Shown here piece after piece: positions 10,601-21,470 of a stretch of DNA of 64,000 bases. How positions within the stretch are numbered: position 1 is the first letter of the stretch; the number at the start of each line of letters is the position of its first letter. The stretch spans positions 78,280,047-78,344,046 of the forward strand of contig JAVGWX010000005.1 of NCBI GenBank assembly GCA_036924085.1, given 5' to 3'. Source of the DNA: Ariolimax columbianus (lineage: Eukaryota; Mollusca; Gastropoda; Stylommatophora; Arionidae). A program made the translations under genes and the position numbers. Under the pieces are notes generated by a model. That model had not been told where the DNA came from. It was given only the letters and a program-made list of their open reading frames with translations, and made no database searches.

Positions 10601-11539
10601 TGGTTCAAATCAGATACTTCCAGTAACAAACATACTTCACCACCAGAGGTACAGACAACAATACTGACTTGAACTAAGCAAATCACCAGCTCCAGTGCTC
10701 AGATTATTTCTTGACTCCTCTAATGGAATGATCTACATGATATCAACATTTTCTAACTAACCAGTGCAGTCTTCAATTTTAGGAGTTAAAGTGTTGCTAG
10801 GGACAAAATTCTAGAATTATGACAGATGAATCCATTTTTGTTATAAACTCATTACACTCTGGCCTCATATATACATTCTGACTTACACTACAACTTGCAG
10901 CTCTTGGTCAAATAAACTTGTTCAACATTGTGAATGGTATGAGTTCATTATGATGTATACACATACATATTGTGTCAACTACTAGAATTAGCCTCATTTG
11001 ATTATTCCAAAAATAAAGTTATGATAAAGTAACAGATTCTCATACATGGTTAATCGAGGCTACATCAAATTGTGACAACAGTAATGTAGTTATAATCAGG
11101 GCAGTTCACGGGTCTACATACAAACTGGCATTGGCAGAAATCACTCTACCCTACAAAGTGTCTTTGAGGATTTCTTAGGTTTAGTAAACAATGTATTAAT
11201 GTCAATAGCAAAGACAAGCATATTATAAGCACTTGGTAAACATAGACCATACAACAGAAAAGAAAGTGAAATAGGCAATCTGAAATCGAACCATGGGCCT
11301 CCAGATGACAGATGTACCTTGTAGCAAAGAAAAACACGAGCTTAAGTTTTTAGGATAAACTAAACACATCCCAGAAAGATGTCATTATTAACCTGTCTCA
11401 TACTAATAAATAACTATGGAATTCAGACCTAGGTCGATCCAGATCTGAGGTACCTGGTTCAAATCTAGATCGTCTATTACTCCAAATGACAGGTTAAGGG
11501 AAAAGAGGAGAAAAATACAGAACATTACCGAGGTGCGAC

Positions 11540-11680
11540 CCACAGGTCATTAAACATGTCCGTGCTAAAACAGGATGTATTGGGCCGAAAGGCGCAGATA
11601 TCGCTATAAACTATGACAACATAACAAAACGTCTTTTTCAGGATGAACACTGAAGTCCTAATATGGTCCATGAGTTTGTT
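11540..11680 (+). repeat. SINE-core relic
   Basis: GATGTATTGGGCCGAAAGGC then GCAGATATCGC resembles the central motif of SINE families A and B. It is followed by TATAAACTATGAC and AACGTCTTTTTCAGGATG, a tail also seen at 36330-36425 and, in part, in family-C copy 1. Confidence 0.5.
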
Positions 11681-12858
11681 TGCATTCTGAATTTAAATGT
11701 GTATTACTAGGACAGCATGTTTTTTGGTGTCTTTTGTGTTTATTACAATACCCCCTCTAACAAACTGTAATTATAAAAAAATTATGGACACTAGAAAGTA
11801 TTGTAGAAACTCTAAAAAGCATTTAAGAAAGTTAGTAATGAAATAAATCAAAATGAGACCTTTCCAATTCACTGACAAATTATTGCACATCTACACACAC
11901 ATTTCACGTATCTAACATGAGTTTACCCTGCCCTTACTTCTGTATAAAGGTACCGTCAAGGCTACAATCAGTTTTCCTTGTTTTAAAATAGCAATGAAGG
12001 GAACTTCCAACTTTCCACCAATAAATCCTTTCTTAAACAAAATAATATTTCAAATTTTTGTAAAATCCAAAAGTTTGCCCACTGCCAAATGAATAAGTGA
12101 GTGATCACACAATGTCTCATGGTGTCTGAAGTCAAAGCTCTAGATGTAATGGTGCACCAGAGTCAACTATAGCTATAAGAAATCTTGCTGACAAGGGTTA
12201 GTTTTGGGTGAGTTTCACCAATCAGCATTTCCTACCAATCTATAAGAAGCAAGAATTTTGAAAACTGATGTACTAGTATGCTAATTTTTGTATTACATAA
12301 ACTATTTGAATAAAAACACATATTTGTCTTTTATATTCTTTCCATTTATGTCACTGATGAATTTTGGTACTTTCAAATTGTGAAATATAATTTTAGGAAC
12401 AACATCCCAATTCATAATATAGTGATGATTCAACATAAACAGCTCAGAGGTTTCCTTATAATTGTCCTTATTGATAAGCAAAGAAGCAGACACACCACAC
12501 ATTTTCAAATTCATTATGGCAAAACATGTAATGATTTGTAAAATTATTATAGAAATACATAAGATGAAAGCTCGATGGCAAATGTTGCATCTAACAACGA
12601 TTCTAGACCCTGAGCAGTAATAAATATTTGTGGCAACACTATCAAAAAAAAATCAAAGTATACAGTGGACATTCCTTTAAACAAACAATGCATTTGTCTA
12701 CAATGCAGATGGTGTACATCACACAAGATGTTTGAGCAAACTCTGATAACCAGGATTAATAACAAATGCAACTATATCTGCTCTTAAATCGCTTTAGTGT
12801 TAAATTATTTCACTGTGGTAACTTGCAAAGTGCCAAGTCAACTGCAAACCTCAACACA

Positions 12859-12864
12859 TTTATT
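12859..12864 (-). terminator. Candidate polyadenylation signal of the pseudophosphatase gene
   Basis: The minus strand reads AATAAA about 300 bp after the stop codon at 13162. It is the first canonical hexamer I noticed downstream; transcript data would be needed to confirm use. Confidence 0.35.
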
Positions 12865-13161
12865 ATTTTCATGATATAATTCTTAAAATATGTAAACAGA
12901 GATCTATGGCTATTTTTTTGTTCATAGTGAACATTTACAGTAACATAGGGTTGCAAACCATTTACTGTAATAATTAAGTTTTTTAGATAATCAAAACTAA
13001 TGTTTCTTGCAACCTTCTGTAAACACAAACATGCTCAAAACAACACATTTAAATAAGTTACACAAAACATTGTACTCAGTTCTTGCAGAATTTGGGACTG
13101 GTTATAGTGCAATGTATACAATAGACATTGCTTTTATCAATATTTTTGTAATTATTTACTT

Positions 13162-14705
13162 CTAAAGCTCATCCCTAACAGGATACTGTTGCCACTGAGT
13201 ACGATCTAGCAACAAGACAACTGTTTCAAAGGAACACAGACCTAAACTGGACAGTGGATTGCTGTCACATCCAGGAATAAAAGTTGTAACCACTTCACCG
13301 TTGTAGAGAACACGCACATATCTTGAACTGACTGTTAATTTAGGGACATCATTTTTATTCTTTGAATTTTCTTTGGTAGGTCTTATTTTTAAGTTTACGG
13401 TTGGCAAGTGTGATGATAAAGGAATGCTGTTTAACGTTTTTCTTGAACTCTGTTGTTTCCCTTGGTATACAAAATTCAAAGACCCACTCAAACCTTTATT
13501 TCCTATTTTCTCTTTATTTAGCACTGTAACATTTTTAGGACCCCGATTAAAAATCAAATTCTTATCTGACAATAGCTTGTTAGCATGTGTGTCATTTCTC
13601 TTCAGAGAAATGTTATTCATTTGCCTAAACTGTCCTACAGGCTGGAAAACAGTACCTGAAGACAGTGGCACAAAACTTTCAATAATGAGTCGTGATGAAG
13701 GTGCTACATGCTGTGTAACGGGGACATTTAGAGCTGTGAGAATGCTCAGCATAAACAGGTCATCAACTGTAACAATTTTTAAATCGTTATTGACATCACT
13801 AGGATTTGTGCTTTGCTCGTGAATTAGTCCCACTGGAGATAACCAGTTTTTAACTATCTGCCTGAGCGAGAGTGTGCGCGATACAGAATACGACTGAAAT
13901 GTTGAGCTGGTAGTTAAATATTTGTTGTAGAAATCCGACAAATTAAATATATTACTGACATCATTGTGAGACACATTTATTTTCTTCATAAACAGACCTG
14001 ATATTGCAGGACATAAACTGCTGCTGAGGTGGTAAATTATATCTTTAGCAGAGACACTATTACCATAAAGTGAATCAATAGAGTTACTTCTACCGGCTGC
14101 ATAAACTTTGGCATCTTTAAACAGATGGCTCTCTTTAGTAAATGACTGCTCCACAAAGTAGTGGACATCTTGATATGTATCTTTAAGCTTTGCTGCTTTG
14201 GAGAAATCAGAGGACGACTTCTCAATATGTGTATAGAGGAACTGTTTTTCAGTCAAGAGTCCAAAAAGCAGTGCGTTTAAGCTGTGGAACAGAGTCTCAT
14301 CACCAAATGTAACAGCAAACCTATGGTGCAAGAGAATGTTGTTCAAACTGTTTAACTTGCTAAAATAAGACTTCAACAAATATTGGCCCAGATTAATCTG
14401 TTGTAACACACCAAATGATGATAAACTTTGGCTTTTGCACTGTTCTGCTTCTGGCAGGGAATTAAAAATTTTGAAAGCTGACTTTATCACTTTGCCTCGA
14501 AAATTGCTTTTGATCAGGAGAGTTTTCAAATAGTTTTCAGCTTTTTCTGACCTATAGATCTTTGTAAGCTGTCTTAAACTGCAGTAAAGGGAGAGTTCGT
14601 CTGGTTCTTGTGGAGATGGCTGTATATTGCGAATATGAGGTATTCGCAAGCCTGGAGTAGTGGCAATGAAAACCTGCTTCAGTCTAAAACCTTTAATGCC
14701 AGCAC
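13162..14705 (-). CDS. PXYLP1-like: PXYLP1-like histidine-phosphatase-fold protein, exon 2 (terminal), predicted catalytically dead
   Basis: Terminal exon with acceptor TTACAG at 14706 and stop TAG at 13162; it supplies residues 70-583. The clan is recognised from four blocks in the order seen in 2-phosphoxylose phosphatase: FRLKQVFI (76-83), FGVLQQINLGQYLLKSY (167-183), an ALLFGLL block (214-220) and SILTALNV (390-397), ending in RYVRVLYNGEVVT with two cysteines (residues 549, 560). The catalytic RHGxR is TPGLR (86-90) and the catalytic HD is DD (384-385), so histidine-phosphatase chemistry is not expected. Residues about 417-527 form a Ser/Asn/Lys-rich insertion absent from vertebrate PXYLP1. 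The last four residues are RDEL, a KDEL-type ER-retrieval signal. The frame is open over 514 codons, which argues against a decayed pseudogene. Intron phase 1 matches exon 1. Family assignment is by motif order, not alignment. Confidence 0.82.
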
Positions 14706-17695
14706 CTGTAATATTAATGTTCAACACACATTAAGATTTTGAAAAAAAATTTTGGGAAATATATTTATTATCAAATAGAACTACCTGTAGTACATATGTG
14801 TACTAAAACTAAATATCAGAAATTTGATTATGGTAAAATAATCCAGTTTGTATGTTATACATTTTAAAAAAACAGAAAGAAGAGGCATTTTTATTTTCAC
14901 TGCAAATTTCAAAAGGAGTTGGCAAGGAAAGTACATTGGAGGAGAGAAGTATTCAAGGAAGTTTTGATTTGGTAACACAGAAATGAGAGAGGAGAAAAAC
15001 TTGAATTCTGCATTGCAAATAACCTCTTCATTGCCAACACCTTATTCAAACAACATCAGAGAAACGTGGACCTGCCCTGATGGTAACAGAAGGAGCCAGA
15101 TAGATTACATCCTTATACAACAAAGACGGAGGCCAAGTGTGCTGACAACAAAAACGCTCCCAGAAGCGGACTGCGACACAGATCGCTAACTACTGGTTGC
15201 AATTTTCAAGATGAAACAGAAGAGCAAGCAGAGGTACACGACCAATATGTTCAATGTGAAAGTTATACCATTTGAACATAGCATCGAAGTACAAAATAAG
15301 TTTGAGGCGTTGATGACAGTCCAAGAAGAGATGACATCGGATGGGTTGACCACACACGCAAGGGACATTTTAATCTCTGTTGCACAAAACATAATTCCCA
15401 GAGTGACACAAGAAACAGAGCTACATATTGGAAGAAACTCTAAAATTCATAAAAATAGAAGAAAATTAAAGTAAAAGGGACTTGAAATAACCAGCACAAC
15501 ATATAGAAACTGCAAGAACAGTTCGAATGGTAATGAGAAAAGACAAGACATTGTACATAATGGTGCTTGTAAAAACATTGAAGAACTACAACAATGCAGG
15601 GAGGGAGATGAATTTAAGGAGATAAGAAAACTGACAAAAGAGAGTTCCGACCAGTACAAAATATTATCAATGATAAAGAGGACAACATATTAACAGAAAA
15701 TAAAGCTATTTTGAAAAGATGAAGGGAGTACTGCAAAACCATGTACAAAGACACCTCAAAGCACCTAGTTATAATAACGTTGAACAAAGAGAGAGAACTT
15801 GAGCCCACATTGGACAAAGTATGCTCTGCAATGAAAAGCCTTTTAAAAAAAGTCACCAGGTTCGATGACATCCCAGCTAAGCTAATACAGACAGGAGGGA
15901 AGGCCAATGCTCACTTTTATCATGTACTGAGCAAGAGGATCTGGCACAGTGCAGAGTGGCCAAAAGCATGGAAAAGATCAATCTGTAAACCTCTCCTAAA
16001 GAAAGACAACCTAAAGTTGTGCACAAATTACTGCACTATTGCGCTAATAAGCCCCGCTTACAAGATCCTCTTGTGGATTATATTGAAGAGGATAGAAAGG
16101 CAATTTGAATGCAAAATCCATGAAGTGCAAGTAGGCTTCAGACAAGACAGAGTGACCAGAGATCAGAGATTTAAAATGAGGAACATCTATGAAAAATGTA
16201 GAGAGCATAACGTAGATCTGTATACACGCTTTATCGATTGCACCAAGCCTTCCGATTGTGTAAAACAGAAATTATGGAAAATCATGAGAGATATAGGGTT
16301 TCCTGTACATCTAATCCATCTAATTGAATCTGTATATCATGAACAAGAAGTTGTCAAAGTTATCTTGTAAAACGTCAGATTGGTTCAAAGTACAAATGGG
16401 AGTGTGGCTGGGATGTATCCTCTCCCCATACCTATTTAATATTTATGCATAACGAGGAACATTTAAAGAGATGAAAATATAGAAAGTTACACCTGCTCTA
16501 CAATCAATGAATACAAGATCCTAGAGCTAAGATACACTGACGATACTATCTAACAATGCATAGGGGTTAGAGCAGCTTATCGCAGCCGTAAGCAGATGCA
16601 GCGATGATCAAAACCTCTTTGTAAACATAAACAAAACAAAGGTAATGATCAGCGACAAAACAAGACGTCAACATAAATTCAAATGCGTGGGAACAGAACA
16701 GGTCATAAGCTTCGAGTATATGGGCTCCAGAATTGACAACAATGGTGACTGCCCAAAGAAAATCAGGAGATAGGCTATGGTAAGGCAGAGGCTACACAAC
16801 CTGAGGGAACTATGACAGAATACTAGCAAACCAACAAAAGTGAACATTTTTAGAACCTGTGTTTTTCCCATGGCAGAATATGGCTGCGAAACATCAACAG
16901 TTACCCAAGCCTCAAGGAACAGAATGGAGTTCTTTAAGTCCAAATGTTATAGAAAGGTTCTCAGAATACCATGGACCGAGAAAAATAAGACTGCAGACAT
17001 TCTATAAGAGTTGGGCATGGAGGAGAACTGGTTCATAAATTCCATCATGAATAGAAAATATAAATACTTTGGTCACATCAAAAGACACAACAGTCTTGAA
17101 AGAACAGTAATGGAAGGTATGGTGCCAGACAAGAGAGGCAGAGGCATACTAAGAAGGCAATGGCACCAAGATGTCAAGGAATGCTTTGGCATGACTCTGA
17201 AGAGATTTGAGTTTCTTTCAGACGAGCTGTGATGGAAGCAGCGTTCTGCAAAGGACGTAATGATTATTTGTGATACACCATATGAAGAGCTCTAAACAGA
17301 TGAAGAATGAGAGTGCCCAATGTTGGGGGAATCTACAAAAAATTGTGATTTGTGGACAACAATGTGTGCAAATGTTGGACCACCTAAGACCATTCTTAAA
17401 TGTCCCAGAATGCAGGAATCCTGTACAATGGATGATCTGATGGTGGCAAACAAAAGAGCATCCTTGGTGGCAGGTTTCTGGTTGATCTGTGAGGTTGCGG
17501 ACATGGAAAGTCAAGCAAGTAATCAAGTTTGTGTGTAGCTCTGTGAATGAATATTTCCCATACCAACCATTTTTTGTTTAATAGTATGCATGCTCAACTT
17601 TTGCACAACTTCCTCATTTCCAGTTACTTACAAGTACAATTATATTATGTTCTAAATATAGTAGTTATAATCTGTTAATGACCCACAATTCTCAC
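14706..17695 (-). other. Intron 1 of the PXYLP1-like gene
   Basis: Phase-1 intron of 2990 bp, donor GTGAGA at 17695-17690 and acceptor ACAG at 14709-14706. Most of it is an antisense LINE remnant (14960-17270). The remaining 17270-17690 holds no recognisable feature. Confidence 0.7.
14960..17270 (+). mobile_element. Decayed LINE: endonuclease end, RT and C-terminal tail
   Basis: Reading along the plus strand: SQIDYILIQQRRRPSV near 15097 (C-terminal signature of the APE-type endonuclease), then a long RT frame at 15741-16370 with DDIPAKLIQ, WPKAWKRS, VQVGFRQDRVTRDQ and a broken FIDCTKPSD in place of FxDxxKAFD. A YTDDT version of the catalytic box lies near 16536, and a KYFGHIKRH...RGRGILRRQWHQDVKE tail at 17050-17200. 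Architecture and order fit an endonuclease/RT LINE of the RTE-like type common in invertebrates. It is 5'-truncated, with many stops and shifts, and lies antisense within the host intron. Confidence 0.85.
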
Positions 17696-17903
17696 CTTCC
17701 TTTCCTTCCAAATGTTCCAGACAGTTTTTTGTGATGCGAGGATGTGTCAATAAAACTGAAGGAAGGCTAGCTGATTCATCGTCTGAAGTGTAAGTGTTAG
17801 TCTTGTTTGCCACACAATGCGCAACTAGTAAGGTTGTAACAAAAGTGAAGAGCATGTCTGCAGAGACAAAAAATGGTGGAGCAGCTGAAGGATAATGTGA
17901 CAT
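17696..17903 (-). CDS. PXYLP1-like: PXYLP1-like protein, exon 1 (start codon, signal sequence)
   Basis: The first coding exon gives residues 1-69 plus the first base of codon 70. The ATG at 17903 has A at -3 and an in-frame TGA four codons upstream, so the frame starts here; a second ATG (codon 17, at 17855) directly precedes the hydrophobic run LFTFVTTLLVAHCVA and is an alternative start. That run would act as a signal peptide or signal anchor. NKT at 33-35 is a glycosylation sequon just after it. The donor is GAAG|GTGAGA at 17695. Its phase (1) fits the acceptor of the 13162-14705 exon, and the join reads CLEHLEGKE-G-AGIKGFRLKQ, which lines up with the segment before the RHG motif in PXYLP1. 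The exon link is inferred from phase and topology and lacks transcript support. Confidence 0.72.
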
Positions 17904-18110
17904 GTTTCTGACTCAAATGTTACACACAGCAGGTTTTTCCTGACACAGTTAAGTTTTTCCTGCTTGTGCTAGAATTACTTTTAACTTTGGCATACTTCAG
18001 TGGATATTAGTGTGATGCTAACAGGTCAAGTTAGCAAAAGTCACAGTGCAAACTTACTTGAACTTAAAATAACATGACTTCTTAGTTCGACCCGTTCGTC
18101 AAGGGGTGGT
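17904..18110 (-). promoter_or_regulatory. Presumed 5'UTR/promoter of the PXYLP1-like gene
   Basis: This is the 200-bp gap between the start codon and an upstream LINE remnant. No TATA box or strong motif is evident. A local repeat (TTTTTCCTG at 17935 and 17957) is the only structure seen. Promoter function is assumed from position alone. Confidence 0.25.
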
Positions 18111-18960
18111 CACCCTTGAGCAGGTCCCAACTTAGGTTCCAGTCGTTTCTGTCACGAGCGTGTGTCGTCAGTGGAAAAGTAGTCTGTTTGGTATGGGGTC
18201 ATATATGTTGTGCTTGTCTAGTGAATCTTGGAAGCGAATTGGAGGCCATTCTAAAGGTCTCTTTTTGTCGTGCGGGTACCAGATAGCGATTATGGTAATC
18301 CATCTTTCGCCTTGTCGTCTAGCTATATGACCTGCCCAGCGGTGTTTTTGAATGATTGTCGTACTGTAGGACATCCTTGATGTGTGACATTCTCCGAATG
18401 TCGCTATCGTGTAGTTCGTTTTGTAGTTACGCTATTATGAAGAGTTATGCCCAACAGGTGTTTTTCAAGAGATGCATGTGATGTTCTCAGTTGGTTCTCT
18501 GCTGCTTTTGTTAGAGACCAGGTTTCGCTACCATAGCAGAGCGCTGATAGGACTACCGAGTCAAAGATGTCCGCACGTAGTCTGGTGTCTTTTGTGGCGT
18601 CTGTTGCTGTCATGATGAAGTTGAAGGCTGCCCAACCCGCCCGTTTCTGTCTGGCTGTCTCAGGTTTTATGTTGTTCTCCATGCTGAGGAGTCTTCCAAG
18701 ATAGACATATTCATCAGCGTCCTCTATGGACGTTCCACTCAAGAGTATGGGGTTGGGCTCTGCGAAACGGTTACGCATAACATGACTTTCTATCACTTTA
18801 ACTATGCGATCTGCAGGATGGAAATAACAGTGTGCTGTAACTTTGACACATTTCATCATTCTGTGGATTTTCATAAATTTGTGAAGTTTATATAAATTTA
18901 CAATAATTTGAAAACAGTACCCATTGTAAATATAAGCAATATTTTTTAACATAAAATGGT
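18110..18960 (-). mobile_element. LINE 3' portion, RTE-like
   Basis: The minus strand reads EYVYLGRLLSMENNIKPE (post-RT block), DSVVLSALCYGSETWSL, and then, after a frame change, HRWAGHIARRQGERW with WYPHDKKRPLEWPPIRFQD, the hallmark C-terminal tail of RTE-type retrotransposons. Two frames (18404-18952 and 18168-18374) are separated by a shift, so this is a defective copy. Confidence 0.85.
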
Positions 18961-19159
18961 ATACAAAATAAATGCCATGTGTACTAGCAGTTTCCTGCTG
19001 CTTTTTTTCAAATTAATTCCTCAGTTATAAATAAAAGTATATTTTATTATAAAGTATTACAAAAACAAAAAAACTTTTTTTAAACCTGAAAAACTATGAT
19101 TTAGGAAAGTTCCTCCTCACAATCAGCTAAGAGTTTTGGAATGACATACTTTAAAACAT

Positions 19160-19470
19160 AATTAGTAATTAGTTGCCCATCTCAAGCTAAGATGGAGACA
19201 CTATCAAACTGTATTTGTCTTGATGATGTAACTTGTGTTGTACTTAGATTATATTGTAGAAAAAACTGTGCAGGTCATCAACCTCACACTCTTGTCCCGG
19301 GCTACTTTGGACCAGTGACAAGACGATCAGTTGAGATGACCGGAGGTAGCTCAGAATGCAGGCACTCTGGTCTTACCTACCTTGAGATCAGGGGTCGTGT
19401 GAAACTTACAGGATGTGATTGCCCACAATTTCCGTTGATAACTTTGAAATACAAGTACCGCACCTCTCAA
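19160..19470 (-). repeat. Family E repeat: 3' end of the LINE type at 25.4-28.2 kb, copy 1
   Basis: Shares TAGTTGCCCATC near its left edge and long blocks (TGTCCCGGGCTACTTTGG; CTTGAGATCAGGGGTCGT) with 23410-23740. The left edge also matches the 3' end of the minus-strand LINE near 25465. Copies are therefore 5'-truncated LINE 3' ends in antisense. Confidence 0.7.
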
Positions 19471-20694
19471 CTACTTAAACATAAAGAATGTTCTCCACTG
19501 TTGTCTTTACTTGACTAATAACACGAGGCATATTTGCAGCTACATCTTGATGATTGAATAACCAACGCAGAAAATTATTCAATAGCTTTCAGCTCTCTGT
19601 AGAGCAAAGGTCTTCAATAAATACATGCAAAGTGCTGGTCTCCAGCTCCAGATCTCTCAATGACTTCCCCGTTTCCTTTAATCTTGTCTCAATCTCTCTT
19701 CTCCGTGTATTTTGGTCTGCTTCTTATTCTCTTTCCTTAGAGATTCCAGAACAGAGACTGCCTTGTCATTCTATCAGATGGTTTCCTTAATGTGTGTCTT
19801 ACCCAACGACAGCATTTTCTCTTCACTTTCCTGTTCCACTGTTGTTGGTCTGGTTCTTTCAAATAGTTGCACATTCTTGCTCTTTAAAAAAAAAACTGTC
19901 AATATGACTTTATTCCCATTGCTGGGTATTCAACAAGTTATTAGGCTGAGGACTGCAGGCGCCAGTATCAAACTTGGATGCCTCATAAGCTACCTCAAAA
20001 TTAGATACCTTATTATAGATTCAGCATATGTATTTAATAGTTTGGTTTTTTTTCCTGCATATTTTCAGTCTCAATTTCTGTGACCTCTTGTTAAATATAG
20101 TTATTATATTTTTGCATCTCATTACAGTTATAGGAAAGAAAAGTCAAGTCATCAGCAGAGTCTAACAGAACTGTTGAATAAACATTACATGAACTTCTAT
20201 TCATTCACCATCGCTGCAAATGCTCAAAGAACTAATAAAAACTATAACAGTTCATAGAAACAACTTCTTTGCTCCCGGGTGACCCCCCATATGTGCTCAG
20301 TCCCTTTCAATTTCTAAACATGCTGGCAACAGTGCAGCAACTCCGTAGCTCCAGCAGCAGCTCAGAATTTTCTCTTGACTTAATCAGGTGCCCATTTACA
20401 GCTAGGTTGACTGGGAGAAGGGTGTTCCCATTTTAATTGTTTTGATTTTGATCTTTGCTTTTCACATGTGGCCATCACCAGTGCCAACATTAGACAAGCT
20501 CTATGGCAGTGTCGACAGCCTCAGGATGACAGATGCTTTCTTCGAACAAATTCAAGTTGACGTCTGACCGCGTTCGAAGAAGATGATCTTTGCTTTTCTC
20601 TAGCTTTTTGCACCCAAACACTTTTGTGTGACAACCCTGATGTAGAAAGGTCATTTTTTTAAATGTTTTCTATTAACTTCATTATACTGGTTTA
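19471..20694. other. Unassigned stretch, possibly more retroelement debris
   Basis: No gene recognised. The segment 19540-19870 translates on the minus strand into an acidic/basic-rich series (TIERTRPTTVEQE-like) that could be a LINE tail, but this is too weak to call. ACTTTATTCCCATTGCTGG near 19908 recurs at 37246 with TTTCC. Confidence 0.4.
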
Positions 20695-20849
20695 CTGCCG
20701 AAGACGGATGTGTCAGACCGAAAGATGCAAATATCGCCACCAAGCTGTAAAATAGCGACACAGCGCATTCCGTTCTCCGGACTACATCCTGCTACTTGCA
20801 TAGCCCTGTTCAGGGCTTGGTAGCGGGAGATTGAGAACGAACGCAGAAG
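20695..20849 (+). mobile_element. SINE family B, short form, with TSD
   Basis: Sense orientation: starts CTGCCGAAGACGGATGTGTC and ends GAGATTGAGAACGAACGCAG. Flanks 20684-20694 (atactggttta) and 20850-20860 (atactgattta) form an 11-bp target-site duplication with one mismatch. At 155 bp it is complete for the short form. Confidence 0.85.
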
Positions 20850-20860
20850 ATACTGATTTA

Positions 20861-21470
20861 GAAGGTTCTGTAGAGTCTGTATATAACCAGTTTATTCCAT
20901 TTCACAAATACTATCAATAACTGTGAGCATCCAATTTATTTCTGAATGTATTAACAGACCCTGCCTCCACCCCATCCTGTGGCAATGCATTCCAAGCATT
21001 CACCACTCTCTTTCATGATATCTGATCTGGATGTGTCTTTAAAACAATTTGAAGCTTTGCCCTCTTGTTCTTGTTGCCGGTTGTTCTGTGAAAAACTTTT
21101 TTGCAGTCTAATTTGTCCATTCCCTTGATTATGTTATAAACTTGTATTACATAACCTTGAATTCTTCTCTGTTCTAGACACTGTAAACCAGTTTTATCTT
21201 ATTCTTTCCTCATTATCATAACTAAAATTCTGGAATCCCATGACCAGTTTTGTAGCTCTTCTTTGTATCCTTTCTAGCATGTTTAAATACCATCAATAAT
21301 AAAGACTCCACACCTGAACACAGTAGACTCCAATTTAGGTATCACCAATGCTTTATACATTTTGACTATCATTTCCTTGCTCTTATGTTTCTTTTTATCA
21401 TACCTAACATTGCATTAGGAGGCCTTTTCACTGTCACCTGGACTTGCTCCCACACTGTACACTCACTACG
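20861..21470 (-). mobile_element. L2/CR1-like LINE, RT C-terminal region
   Basis: The minus strand reads LERIQRRATKLVMGFQNFSY, then a run equivalent to RRIQGYVIQVYNIIKGMD, then a segment ending RVVNAWNALPQ and SVNTFRNKLD across frame changes. This order (ERVQRRATK...NxWNxLP...FKxxLD) is characteristic of L2/CR1/Rex-type RT C-termini and differs from the RTE-like copies nearby. Confidence 0.85.

Larger units (their letters stand above)
10641..13161. other. Non-coding DNA downstream of the pseudophosphatase gene
   Basis: AT-rich, no gene recognised. A SINE-core relic lies at 11540-11680. Minus-strand frames at 12302-12514, 12547-12771 and 12810-13028 have no family signature and fall in the likely 3'UTR or downstream region of the gene ending at 13162. 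Confidence 0.5.

Noticed and set aside
13373..13822. Plus-strand 149-codon frame inside the pseudophosphatase exon
   Set aside because: Shadow of the long minus-strand coding exon with no own signature.
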